Part shown: one piece after another, positions 1 to 6,301 of the stretch | How positions within the stretch are numbered: position 1 is the first letter of the stretch | Layout: every line of letters begins with the position of its first letter | NCBI GenBank assembly: GCA_003489505.1 | Contig: DNMA01000195.1 | Span: 1 to 13,256, forward strand | Direction: 5' to 3' | DNA from: Legionellales bacterium | GTDB lineage: Bacteria > Pseudomonadota > Gammaproteobacteria > Legionellales > Legionellaceae | DNA length: 13,256 bases | Position numbers and translations under genes: made by a program | Notes under the pieces: model-generated | Told to the model about the DNA's origin: nothing | Databases searched by the model: none | Seen by the model: only the letters and a program-made list of their open reading frames with translations

Positions 1-647
1 CTTTTATTAAAAAATTTGATAAAAGGAAAAGGTGTGCCAACTGGTAATTGCTCATAGATGAGTTGCATACGTTCCGATAAAGTCATTAAAGGTCGACTAA
101 TTTCATGCACTTTTTTAAAACTTTGTTTTTGATTGAATTGTTGGTAGTGTTCAAAAAGCTGGCTCAGTTCAATATCAGGTAAAGGCGGTGGGGCAATTTC
201 ATTTCCCAAAGCAATTTGAATAGGCCAGACATCACGCTCCCAACGCGTTAATTGGTCAATAAATTCAGCCGTTTTTTGGATATCTTCATAATCCATTAAC
301 TGTTTTACCAGTAAAGCCCTTGGGTCCTCTTCAGGACTTTCTTCTTCAATTTTTTTAGGCAAAAGCATTTGTGATTTAATTTGAATGAGGCGTACCGCCA
401 TCACTAAATAATCTGGTGCAATTTCAAATCGTTGCTCGGTCATCAGGCGAATGTATTGCACATACTGAGCGGCAATCAAGGCAACTGGAATATCTAAAAT
501 ATCAATGTCTTGTTCACGAATGAGATACCACAGTAAATCCAAGGGGCCTTTAAACCCCTTGGATTCAATCCACAAAGGTGGAGAAGGGACATATAAGTTT
601 TCAGGAATTTCAAAATCCAATACGGCTTGAATTTCTGAAGTATCCAT
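1..647 (-). CDS. scpA: Segregation and condensation protein A (partial, C-terminus beyond window)
   Basis: ScpA is the kleisin subunit that bridges the SMC ATPase heads together with ScpB in bacterial chromosome condensation. The visible 215 residues start at an ATG at 647-645 and stay open to position 1, so the C-terminal winged-helix part that contacts SMC is cut off. Family signatures are visible: KGFKGPLDLLWYLI near residues 30-44, then IDILDIPVALIAAQYVQYI, then DYLVMAVRLIQIKSQMLLP followed by an acidic stretch. This matches the N-terminal helical region of ScpA. The start shares one base with the trpS stop codon (TAATG), so the two are probably translationally coupled. The order rnm-yciO-trpS-scpA is common in Gammaproteobacteria and predicts scpB beyond the left edge. 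The family call is secure. Confidence 0.93.
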   Translation of the reverse strand, partial: MDTSEIQAVLDFEIPENLYVPSPPLWIESKGFKGPLDLLWYLIREQDIDILDIPVALIAAQYVQYIRLMTEQRFEIAPDYLVMAVRLIQIKSQMLLPKKIEEESPEEDPRALLVKQLMDYEDIQKTAEFIDQLTRWERDVWPIQIALGNEIAPPPLPDIELSQLFEHYQQFNQKQSFKKVHEISRPLMTLSERMQLIYEQLPVGTPFPFIKFFNK

Positions 648-1858
648 TAGTAGTCGAGTCCCATCACCTCTTTGACTTCCACTAAAGTCTTTTGCGCTTC
701 TTCTCTTGCACGTTCAGACCCCTCTGTTACTAAATGTTTTACCACTGATAAATCTTCTTGTAAGTCTTTAATATTTTCTTGCACCGGTTCTAAATCTTTC
801 TGGATAGAATCTATTAAAGGCCGTTTACAATCAATACATCCAATACTGGCTTGTCGACATCCATGTTGTATCCAGTTTTTTAAGGGTTCATCTGCATACA
901 ACTGATGCATTTGCCAAACAGGACATTTATCTGGATTGCCGGGGTCCGTTCTTTTCACCCGCGCTGGGTCAGTTGGCATGGTCAAAATTTTCTTTTCAAT
1001 TTCTTTAGGCGTATCACGTAAATCGATGGTGTTACGATAAGATTTAGACATTTTCTGACCATCAAGGCCCATCACTTTAGCCTGAGGTGTTAATAAGGAT
1101 TGCGGCTCATTTAAAATAATTTTTCCGGAGCCTTCTAAATAACCTAAAAGTCGCTCTTTATCGCCAACTGATAGACTAGCCTGAGCATTCACCAATGCTT
1201 GTCCAGTCGATAGCGCATCGTGCTCACCATTTTGCTGAAATGCTTGACGTAAATTTCGGTATAAAATAGTGTTTTTCTTACCCATTTTTTTTAAGGCCGC
1301 ATCCACCATTTCTTCAAAATTACGCTCTTTGCCATATAAATGATTAAAACGTCTTGCGACTTCTCGCACCAGTTCCACGTGGGCGACTTGGTCTTCACCA
1401 ACCGGAACTAAATCAGCGCCATATAATAAAACGTCGGCACTTTGTAAAAGCGGATAACCTAGAAAGCCATAAGTTGATAAATCTTTCTCATGCAGTTTTT
1501 CTTGCTGATCTTTATAAGTCGGTACTCGCTCAAGCCATGATAAAGGCGTTAACATCGATAATAATAAATGAAGTTCAGCATGCTCTGGCACCCAGGATTG
1601 AATAAAAACATGCGATAAGCTTGGGTTAATGCCACAGGCCAACCAATCAATCACCAAATCCCAAACATAAGACTGCATATTTTCTGGAGATTCATAATTG
1701 GTGGTGAGTGCATGCCAGTCAGCAACAAAGAAAAAACATTCATAATGATGTTGTAAATCTAACCAATTACGAATCACACCATGATAGTGTCCTAAATGCA
1801 AACGACCTGTTGCTCGCATACCCGAGACCACTCGTTTATTTTGAGAAAAACTAGACAT
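647..1858 (-). CDS. trpS: Tryptophanyl-tRNA synthetase, long type with four-cysteine motif
   Basis: This class I synthetase charges tRNA-Trp in the cytoplasm. The 403 residues carry the HIGH-type sequence HLGH (21-24) in GRLHLGHYHG, the segment VPVGEDQVAHVELVREV (151-167), and KMSKS (269-273). It is about 70 residues longer than E. coli TrpS. The extra length is mostly an insertion between the nucleotide-binding fold and KMSKS (about 178-257), as in the longer TrpRS form of Pseudomonas and Xanthomonas. Cysteines 312, 334, 341 and 344 form C-x21-C-x6-C-x2-C, nearly the spacing described for the [4Fe-4S] cluster of Thermotoga maritima TrpRS. The start is well supported: AGAGGAG lies just upstream. 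The gene begins 11 nt after yciO and its stop overlaps scpA by one base, so it sits mid-operon. Confidence 0.95.
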   Translation of the reverse strand: MSSFSQNKRVVSGMRATGRLHLGHYHGVIRNWLDLQHHYECFFFVADWHALTTNYESPENMQSYVWDLVIDWLACGINPSLSHVFIQSWVPEHAELHLLLSMLTPLSWLERVPTYKDQQEKLHEKDLSTYGFLGYPLLQSADVLLYGADLVPVGEDQVAHVELVREVARRFNHLYGKERNFEEMVDAALKKMGKKNTILYRNLRQAFQQNGEHDALSTGQALVNAQASLSVGDKERLLGYLEGSGKIILNEPQSLLTPQAKVMGLDGQKMSKSYRNTIDLRDTPKEIEKKILTMPTDPARVKRTDPGNPDKCPVWQMHQLYADEPLKNWIQHGCRQASIGCIDCKRPLIDSIQKDLEPVQENIKDLQEDLSVVKHLVTEGSERAREEAQKTLVEVKEVMGLDY

Positions 1859-1869
1859 ACACTCCTCTT

Positions 1870-2496
1870 TTATAACGAACGAAAAGGCTTACAATCCCCT
1901 TTTCCTTCTCTAATTATTTTTGGAAAATCTTGGGTTAAATCAATTACACTAGTAGGTTCCACATCACAATGTCCTACATCAATGATCAAATCCACTTGAT
2001 GACCTAATATATCGGCAATAGCTTGGGGTTCTGATAGTGAGTACTCAACACCAGGCAATTTTAAGGTGGTACTCATGATAGGACCTTCTAAGGTTTCTAA
2101 TAAGGCACAAGTCACCGAATGATTGGGAATTCGTAAACCTAAAGTTTTACGTTTGGGATGATACATCATCCGTGGTAGCTCTGGAGATGCCTTTAAAATA
2201 AAGGTATAAGCTCCGGGTGTAAAAGCCTTTAACAAGCGAAATATTGGGGTGGTCACACTCGCATACTCACCCAAATTAGATAAATCTCGACAGACCAAAG
2301 ACATATACTGGTGATGTTGCATTTGACGAATTTTTCGAATACGGCCTACCGCTTCTTTTTGACCTAGGCCACAACCTATCGCATATCCTGAATCTGTTGG
2401 ATACACCACAATCCCACCATTTTCTATAATGCTTGCTGCTTGTCTTAAAAGACGAGCTTGTGGATTGTCTGGATGTACCACAAACCAATGACGCAT
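1870..2496 (-). CDS. yciO: YciO family protein (Sua5/YrdC/YwlC fold)
   Basis: This 208-residue protein matches E. coli YciO (about 206 residues) along its whole length: VHPDNPQARL at the start, GGIVVYPTDSGYAIGC (27-42), RIRKIRQ, SLVCRDLSNL, PGAYTFILKA, KRKTLGLRIP, STTLKLPG and the ending VIDLT-x6-IREGKGD-x-KPF. The fold is that of the TsaC/Sua5 threonylcarbamoyl-AMP synthases of tRNA t6A formation. The YciO branch lacks the SxN part of the TsaC signature (here STTL), so a housekeeping TsaC role should not be assumed, and the exact cellular function of YciO is not settled. A GAGGG lies about 10 nt before the start. It lies 33 nt after rnm and 11 nt before trpS. The pairing with the PHP-domain gene is also found in E. 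coli (yciV-yciO). Confidence 0.93.
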   Translation of the reverse strand: MRHWFVVHPDNPQARLLRQAASIIENGGIVVYPTDSGYAIGCGLGQKEAVGRIRKIRQMQHHQYMSLVCRDLSNLGEYASVTTPIFRLLKAFTPGAYTFILKASPELPRMMYHPKRKTLGLRIPNHSVTCALLETLEGPIMSTTLKLPGVEYSLSEPQAIADILGHQVDLIIDVGHCDVEPTSVIDLTQDFPKIIREGKGDCKPFRSL

Positions 2497-2529
2497 TTTC
2501 TCGTTCCCTCTGGCGAACTATTCCTTGGC

Positions 2530-3384
2530 TTATTCTAGCAACAGTCCACTCGATTGAAAAGCATCATGATGCCAGATGGGTCGAAGATTGTCTGGCAAAG
2601 GGGTTTGACAGCCAATCATGGCACGAAATGGCGCACAAAAATGAAAGTCAGAACCGGTAGAAGCATAGAACTTGAAATCTCGACAAAGTTGAGCAATTCG
2701 TTGAGTATCTTTGGCAGTCTGTAGACCTGAAATCACCTCTAGTCCTTCACCTTTGGCTTCTTTAAATGTTTTGAGTAATCCTTTTAACTGTGCAGTGGTC
2801 AATTGATAATGTAGGGGATGAGCAAGCACTGCAACACCATGGGATGCTTGAATCACGGCAACTGTTTCTTCAATATTGACCCATTGACTGGGATAATAAG
2901 CGACACCTCGTGAACCTAAATAATCACGAAAAGCAACTTTTTTATCTTTGACTCCATATTCATGGACTAATAAATTTGCAAAATGCGTTCTAGAAATATT
3001 CAAATGACCGGCAAGCTCTAGAACCTTGTCATAACAATTTTTAAATCCAATTTGCTCTAAGCGCTGAGCCATATTTTGGGCACGATGCAAACGTTTTTCT
3101 TGTTGTACCGCCAGATAGCTTAATAGACGGTCGTGGTTATAATCTACCCCCAAACCTATAATATGTAATTCTTGTCGATTCCAAGTGACACTGCACTCAA
3201 TACCACAAACAGCTTGCATGCCCTTTTCTGAAGCCAATTGACAGAACTCAGGATAGCCAGCCACGGAATCATGATCAGTTAAAGATAGAACTTTCACTTG
3301 CTCTTGGTGGGCCATATCAATCAAATCAGACAGCACATAACTGCCATCTGAAAACTGACTATGAAAATGAAAATCGACTTTCAT
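2530..3384 (-). CDS. rnm: PHP-domain 5'-3' exoribonuclease / 3',5'-nucleotide phosphatase (RNase AM)
   Basis: The 284 residues match E. coli YciV/TrpH (RNase AM, about 293 residues), a metal-dependent enzyme that trims 5' ends of rRNA and acts on short RNA and nucleotide bisphosphates. All metal-binding PHP motifs are visible: HFHSQFSDG with H6, H8 and D13; TDHD at 36-39; E63 in GIECS; H74 in ELHIIGLGVDY; H189 in LAHPLHY; and GSDFH at 244-248. The family sequence SRTHFA (131-136) is also present. It is the first gene of the minus-strand cluster. The upstream region up to 3563 is divergent towards the acidic-protein gene and must hold this cluster's promoter, but I see no convincing -35/-10 pair or Shine-Dalgarno for it. 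Confidence 0.93.
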   Translation of the reverse strand: MKVDFHFHSQFSDGSYVLSDLIDMAHQEQVKVLSLTDHDSVAGYPEFCQLASEKGMQAVCGIECSVTWNRQELHIIGLGVDYNHDRLLSYLAVQQEKRLHRAQNMAQRLEQIGFKNCYDKVLELAGHLNISRTHFANLLVHEYGVKDKKVAFRDYLGSRGVAYYPSQWVNIEETVAVIQASHGVAVLAHPLHYQLTTAQLKGLLKTFKEAKGEGLEVISGLQTAKDTQRIAQLCRDFKFYASTGSDFHFCAPFRAMIGCQTPLPDNLRPIWHHDAFQSSGLLLE

Positions 3385-3513
3385 GCAATATCATCTATTA
3401 ATCAAAAAAAGTTTATTTTAACAGATTATGCTCACATGTTTAGTGTTTTTTTTAAACAAAATAATCTTTTTTTAAAAAAAACATATGTTTCAAAAAGCAA
3501 AATTTCATTTCTT

Positions 3514-3522
3514 TGCTATATT
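3514..3522 (+). promoter_or_regulatory. Candidate extended -10 promoter of the acidic secreted protein gene
   Basis: TGCTATATT (3514-3522) is a good extended -10 element with the TG at the right distance before TATATT. No good -35 box is present at 17 bp (the bases there are AAAGCA), which extended -10 promoters can tolerate. Transcription would begin near 3529, about 35 nt before the ATG at 3564. A perfect 12-bp palindrome, AAACATATGTTT (3479-3490), lies just upstream of the -35 position and could be an operator, though in such AT-rich DNA it may be chance. Confidence 0.4.
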
Positions 3523-3563
3523 TTAATTTGAAAGCTTTGAAAATTAACAAAAGGACTGCAATT

Positions 3564-3878
3564 ATGAAAAAAGTAATTTTAGCGATTATGGCTGTCATGA
3601 CATCGATGTATTCAATGGTGTTTGCACCACAAGCATCAGCACAAGAGACTACCCCCATGAGCTCAGACCAGCCTAGCACCTCAGTAACTGGAACTGATAC
3701 TACTGGTGGTGATTCATCGACTAGTACTGATAATACGATGTCAAACACATCAAGCTTAGGCGATGGGACCCAGGGTATGCCACAGACAACATCTTCTACT
3801 GAAAATGGTGACAATGGTACCGACAGTGATGAAGAAGAAGATGATGATGAAGATGATGATGATGATGACGAAGAATAA
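3564..3878 (+). CDS. Small exported protein, Ser/Thr-rich with polyacidic C-terminal tail
   Basis: I do not recognise this 104-residue protein. Residues 1-26 form a clear signal peptide: basic MKK, a hydrophobic core rich in I, A, V and M, and ASA before Q27 as a probable signal peptidase I site. The mature part of about 78 residues is low complexity: Ser, Thr, Gly, Asp and Asn dominate, there is no cysteine, and the last 16 residues are all Asp or Glu. It should be exported, intrinsically disordered and very negatively charged. The ATG at 3564 is chosen over the upstream TTG in frame because AAGGA (3551-3555) sits 8 nt before it and the signal peptide begins there. It is a single-gene unit with its own candidate promoter and strong terminator. 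A calcium- or cation-binding role or a surface role is only a guess. Confidence 0.8.
   Translation: MKKVILAIMAVMTSMYSMVFAPQASAQETTPMSSDQPSTSVTGTDTTGGDSSTSTDNTMSNTSSLGDGTQGMPQTTSSTENGDNGTDSDEEEDDDEDDDDDDEE
3828..3875 (+). repeat. GAN trinucleotide run encoding the acidic tail
   Basis: Sixteen consecutive codons are GAT, GAA or GAC, giving an imperfect trinucleotide repeat immediately before the TAA at 3876-3878. Runs of GAT of up to five identical units are present. Such tracts can slip during replication in steps of three, which would change tail length without a frameshift. Confidence 0.8.
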
Positions 3879-3889
3879 TCATCCCTTCC

Positions 3890-3923
3890 AACCACCAAGT
3901 CATTGCGCTTGGTGGTTTTTTTT
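3890..3923 (+). terminator. Rho-independent terminator of the acidic protein gene
   Basis: A perfect 10-bp stem, AACCACCAAG (3890-3899) with CTTGGTGGTT (3908-3917), encloses an 8-nt loop. It runs directly into eight T residues (3916-3923). It starts 11 nt after the stop codon of the small acidic protein, so it ends that transcript. The T-run is only on the plus strand, so it acts in that direction. Confidence 0.93.
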
Positions 3924-4090
3924 ATTAAAAAATCCTCACCGTTTTCACACAATAAAGTCCATGATTTGGTCAATAATTAAAAAATAATTTTTAGTTTAAA
4001 ATGCGTTCTTAAATCAGTGAGTTTTGCAATTAGTTGAGTAATGGTTTTGACTTTTGGAGAAAAAATGCAATTTTTAAATATTTATTTTTG

Positions 4091-4225
4091 GCTGGGATAT
4101 GTAGCGCCCCACCGCTGTTGGCGCTCTGGCAGTTCCTACAATGGCAACACAACTGGGCCGATTGCAGCAGCTGGTGCAATGGTCTTCAAATCAAATATCG
4201 GACGCTAATCATAGGGGGCTTTTTT
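4091..4225 (+). ncRNA. Candidate structured RNA (or small GC-rich mobile element) upstream of ybeY
   Basis: Positions 4091-4180 hold 53 G or C in 90 bases (59%), against roughly one third in the flanking DNA. The segment folds well on the plus strand. A closing stem pairs TATGTAGCG (4098-4106) with CGCTA-at-CATA (4203-4213). An internal hairpin pairs ATTGCA (4161-4166) with TGCAAT (4175-4180) and continues with GGCC (4156-4159) against GGTC (4181-4184) across one bulged G. CAGTT (4130-4134) can pair with AACTG (4151-4155). GGGGGCTTTTTT (4214-4225) gives a terminator-like end. TTGACT at 4047-4052 is a possible -35, but no well-placed -10 follows. It does not match the conserved cores of tmRNA, SRP RNA, RNase P RNA or the common riboswitches that I know. 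An alternative reading is a 47-codon ORF from 4065. Strand and limits are uncertain. Confidence 0.4.
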
Positions 4226-4241
4226 ATTCTTTTTAAAATTC

Positions 4242-4269
4242 TTGTCTATTGTACAAATAATGTTAATAT
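4242..4269 (+). promoter_or_regulatory. Candidate promoter for the ybeY operon
   Basis: TTGTCT (4242-4247) is followed after 16 bp by TAATAT (4264-4269), with TATATA overlapping at 4267-4272 (19-bp spacing). Either gives a plausible sigma-70 promoter 30-40 nt before the ybeY start. It lies just downstream of the T-run closing the GC-rich island, which fits a fresh transcription start for the long operon. The very AT-rich context makes chance matches likely. Confidence 0.42.
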
Positions 4270-4305
4270 ATAAACTATGATGAACATTAAAAATAATCTC
4301 AACAC

Positions 4306-4776
4306 ATGTCGTTTCTGATTGATATCCAAAATGAACTAGAATCCCTACCATTTCATCAAACAGCTATTGAAAATTGGGTGAAAGCCGCTTTAAGTGAAGA
4401 AACAGAAAATGCAGAGCTAACACTTCGCTTTGTTGAGCCTGCAGAAATGATTCAACTCAATAGCCAATATCGCCAAAAAAACTCCACCACCAATGTCTTA
4501 TCTTTCCCTTCAGAAATTCCTGAAGAAATCGCTAAACAATTAGATACTCGCTTTATTGGTGATATCATCATTTGCCCTGAAGTGCTGCTAGCTGAAAGCC
4601 AAGAGCAAGAAAAAGACTTAGAATTTCATTGGGCACATATTGTCATTCACGGCGTATGTCATCTGCTGGGATATGACCATATTGATGAACAAGATGCAAA
4701 AAAAATGCAATCCCTGGAAATTAAAATATTAAAACAACTCCATTACCCCAACCCTTATGAAAACGACTATGCATAA
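4306..4776 (+). CDS. ybeY: Endoribonuclease YbeY, rRNA maturation factor
   Basis: YbeY is a zinc-dependent single-strand endoribonuclease involved in 16S rRNA 3'-end maturation and 70S ribosome quality control. The 156 residues equal the usual length. The metal site H-x3-H-x5-H is intact as HGVCHLLGYDH (H115, H119, H125). The family sequences TNVLSFP (62-68) and IGDIIIC (84-90) are present. The start ATG has no obvious Shine-Dalgarno. The next gene, corC, begins inside its 3' end, the ybeY-ybeX order found in many proteobacteria. The usual upstream partner ybeZ (PhoH-like ATPase) is absent here, its place being taken by the GC-rich island. Confidence 0.95.
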   Translation: MSFLIDIQNELESLPFHQTAIENWVKAALSEETENAELTLRFVEPAEMIQLNSQYRQKNSTTNVLSFPSEIPEEIAKQLDTRFIGDIIICPEVLLAESQEQEKDLEFHWAHIVIHGVCHLLGYDHIDEQDAKKMQSLEIKILKQLHYPNPYENDYA

Positions 4777-5617
4777 ACTACTTCATCAATTCATAACTTA
4801 TATCAGAAGTTTCGTCGCCATTGAGCCTAAGAACGCAGATGAGTTATTACTCATTATTAAAACTTGTTCGCAAAAGCTCATTATTAATCCAGAAACTTCC
4901 GTGATTTTAGAAAACGTTTTGAATTTAAATACCATGCAAGTTCGTGACATCATGATGCCTAAAAGCCAGATGGTCTTCATTCAAGAACATGCTAGTCTTG
5001 ATGAAATGGTAAAAATCATCGCGGATTCCGGACACTCCCGATTTCCAGTGCTTGCCGAACATGGTGATGAGATATTAGGTATTTTACATGCCAAGGACCT
5101 ATTAAATCTGGCTGATAACCAAGAATTTGATATCAGTGACTTGATTCGAAGTGCCAATTTTGTGCCTGAAAGCCGAAAACTCGATGCTTTATTAACTGAT
5201 TTTCGAAAAAACCGTAATCACTTAGCCATTGTAGTTGATGAATATGGTCAAGCGATCGGATTTGTGACTTTAGAAGACACACTCGAGCAAATCATTGGTG
5301 ATATCAGTGATGAATTTGATGTCGAAGAAGAAGACCCCATCAAAGTTTTGAATCAAAAACAATACATCATGAGAGGGGATACCGAGTTAGAGCTCATTAA
5401 TGAACGCTTAAGCACCAACTTTGAAGATGAAGACTTTGATACCATTGGCGGTTTAGTGACCAGCTATTTTACTTACACCCCAAAACGCGGTGAAGTCATT
5501 CAAATAGGTGATTTTGAATTTAAAATTTTAAGTGCAAGCTCAAGACGCATTAAATTATTAGAATGCACTGATAAAAGACCTGAAATCATACCTAATGACG
5601 AGGAAAACAATGAATAA
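4757..5617 (+). CDS. corC: CorC/YbeX family CBS-domain protein
   Basis: This 286-residue cytoplasmic protein matches E. coli CorC/YbeX (about 292 residues) in full. An N-terminal helical part is followed by a first CBS domain (about 64-120, starting VRDIMMPKSQMVFI), a second CBS domain (about 130-186, with HLAIVVDEYGQ and VTLEDTLEQIIGDI), an acidic linker, and the CorC_HlyC domain (about 198-272, with DTIGGLV and SRRIKLLE). It is linked to cobalt and magnesium homeostasis and, through ybeY, to ribosome function. It has no membrane segment, unlike the longer HlyC/CorC transport proteins. The ATG at 4757 overlaps ybeY by 20 nt; a second in-frame ATG at 4769 overlaps it by 8 nt and is equally possible. 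The usual downstream lnt gene is missing here. Confidence 0.93.
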   Translation: MKTTMHKLLHQFITYIRSFVAIEPKNADELLLIIKTCSQKLIINPETSVILENVLNLNTMQVRDIMMPKSQMVFIQEHASLDEMVKIIADSGHSRFPVLAEHGDEILGILHAKDLLNLADNQEFDISDLIRSANFVPESRKLDALLTDFRKNRNHLAIVVDEYGQAIGFVTLEDTLEQIIGDISDEFDVEEEDPIKVLNQKQYIMRGDTELELINERLSTNFEDEDFDTIGGLVTSYFTYTPKRGEVIQIGDFEFKILSASSRRIKLLECTDKRPEIIPNDEENNE

Positions 5618-6299
5618 TGAAATTTTGTTGTTAACGGATGATTTAGCATTAAGCCAAGGACTGATACAAGATTTAAAAGATCATGAATGCCATATTCAAT
5701 CAGACCAAATTGCGCATCACCTTCAACAAGACCTCAGCCAAGTCGAACCCTTTTTAATTATTTTATTAGATATTCATCAATCATTGAGCATGAGTTTTGA
5801 ACTCATGGATCAAATCAGACAATTTATTCATATCAATATCATCGTCTTAAGTCCCTCCCAAGAAGAACAAGACTGTCTGGACGCTTTTTCTCATGGTGCT
5901 GATGATTATATTAAAAAACCCATTTTACTGGCTGAACTGGTCGCCAGAATTAAAGCTGTTGAACGAAGAACACATGCCACACCGATGGATGATGCCACTC
6001 TTTCACATGGCAGCTTGTTTTTAAATTGCCTAACTCGACAAGCCTTATTAGAAGACCAAATTCTAATACTGACTAATAGTGAGTTTAATGTTTTAGAACT
6101 TTTTTTACGTTATCCGGGTCGGGTTTTATCAAAAGAACAGTTGACAGAATATAGTTTAGGTAGAAAATATACGGCATTTGATAGAAGTATTGATGTGCAT
6201 ATCAGTAACTTACGTCAAAAGCTCAATGAGGATCATCATGACGAGTCATGGATCAAAACAATTCGGGGTTATGGATACGCATTCGTTGCTAAAGGTTAA
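5610..6299 (+). CDS. OmpR-family response regulator, CpxR-like, without adjacent kinase
   Basis: The 229-residue protein has an N-terminal receiver (about 1-120) and a C-terminal winged-helix DNA-binding domain (about 130-228). Receiver residues are in place: acidic pair D10-D11, phospho-acceptor D54 in LLDIH, S81 as the switch residue, and K103 in DDYIKKP. The loop after D54 lacks the common MPxMDG sequence. The DNA-binding half is closest to CpxR: LTNSEFNVLELFL, GRVLSKEQL, FDRSIDVHISNLRQKL (190-205) and IKTIRGYGYAFV. CpxR controls envelope stress, and in Legionella also type IV secretion genes. No histidine kinase gene is nearby. The ATG at 5610 has AGG at the proper distance (5601-5603) and overlaps corC by 8 nt; an in-frame ATG at 5595 is less likely. 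Confidence 0.88.
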   Translation: MNNEILLLTDDLALSQGLIQDLKDHECHIQSDQIAHHLQQDLSQVEPFLIILLDIHQSLSMSFELMDQIRQFIHINIIVLSPSQEEQDCLDAFSHGADDYIKKPILLAELVARIKAVERRTHATPMDDATLSHGSLFLNCLTRQALLEDQILILTNSEFNVLELFLRYPGRVLSKEQLTEYSLGRKYTAFDRSIDVHISNLRQKLNEDHHDESWIKTIRGYGYAFVAKG

Positions 6300-6301
6300 T
6301 T

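Noticed and set aside
3452..3973. A 173-codon minus-strand ORF with a long poly-serine run
   Set aside because: It is the antisense of the acidic GAN tract and of the real secreted-protein gene, and it runs through that gene's terminator. The signal peptide, ribosome site and terminator all belong to the plus strand.
4065..4208. A 47-codon ORF beginning ATG after GGAGAAAAA, crossing the GC-rich island
   Set aside because: The ribosome site is attractive, but other plus-strand frames are also open across the GC-rich part, the product resembles nothing I know, and the strong base pairing is better explained by RNA structure. It remains an alternative.
4034..4273. A 79-codon ORF starting with TTG across the same island
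   Set aside because: It has no ribosome site, relies on a TTG start, and is open only because the GC-rich stretch lacks stops in this frame.
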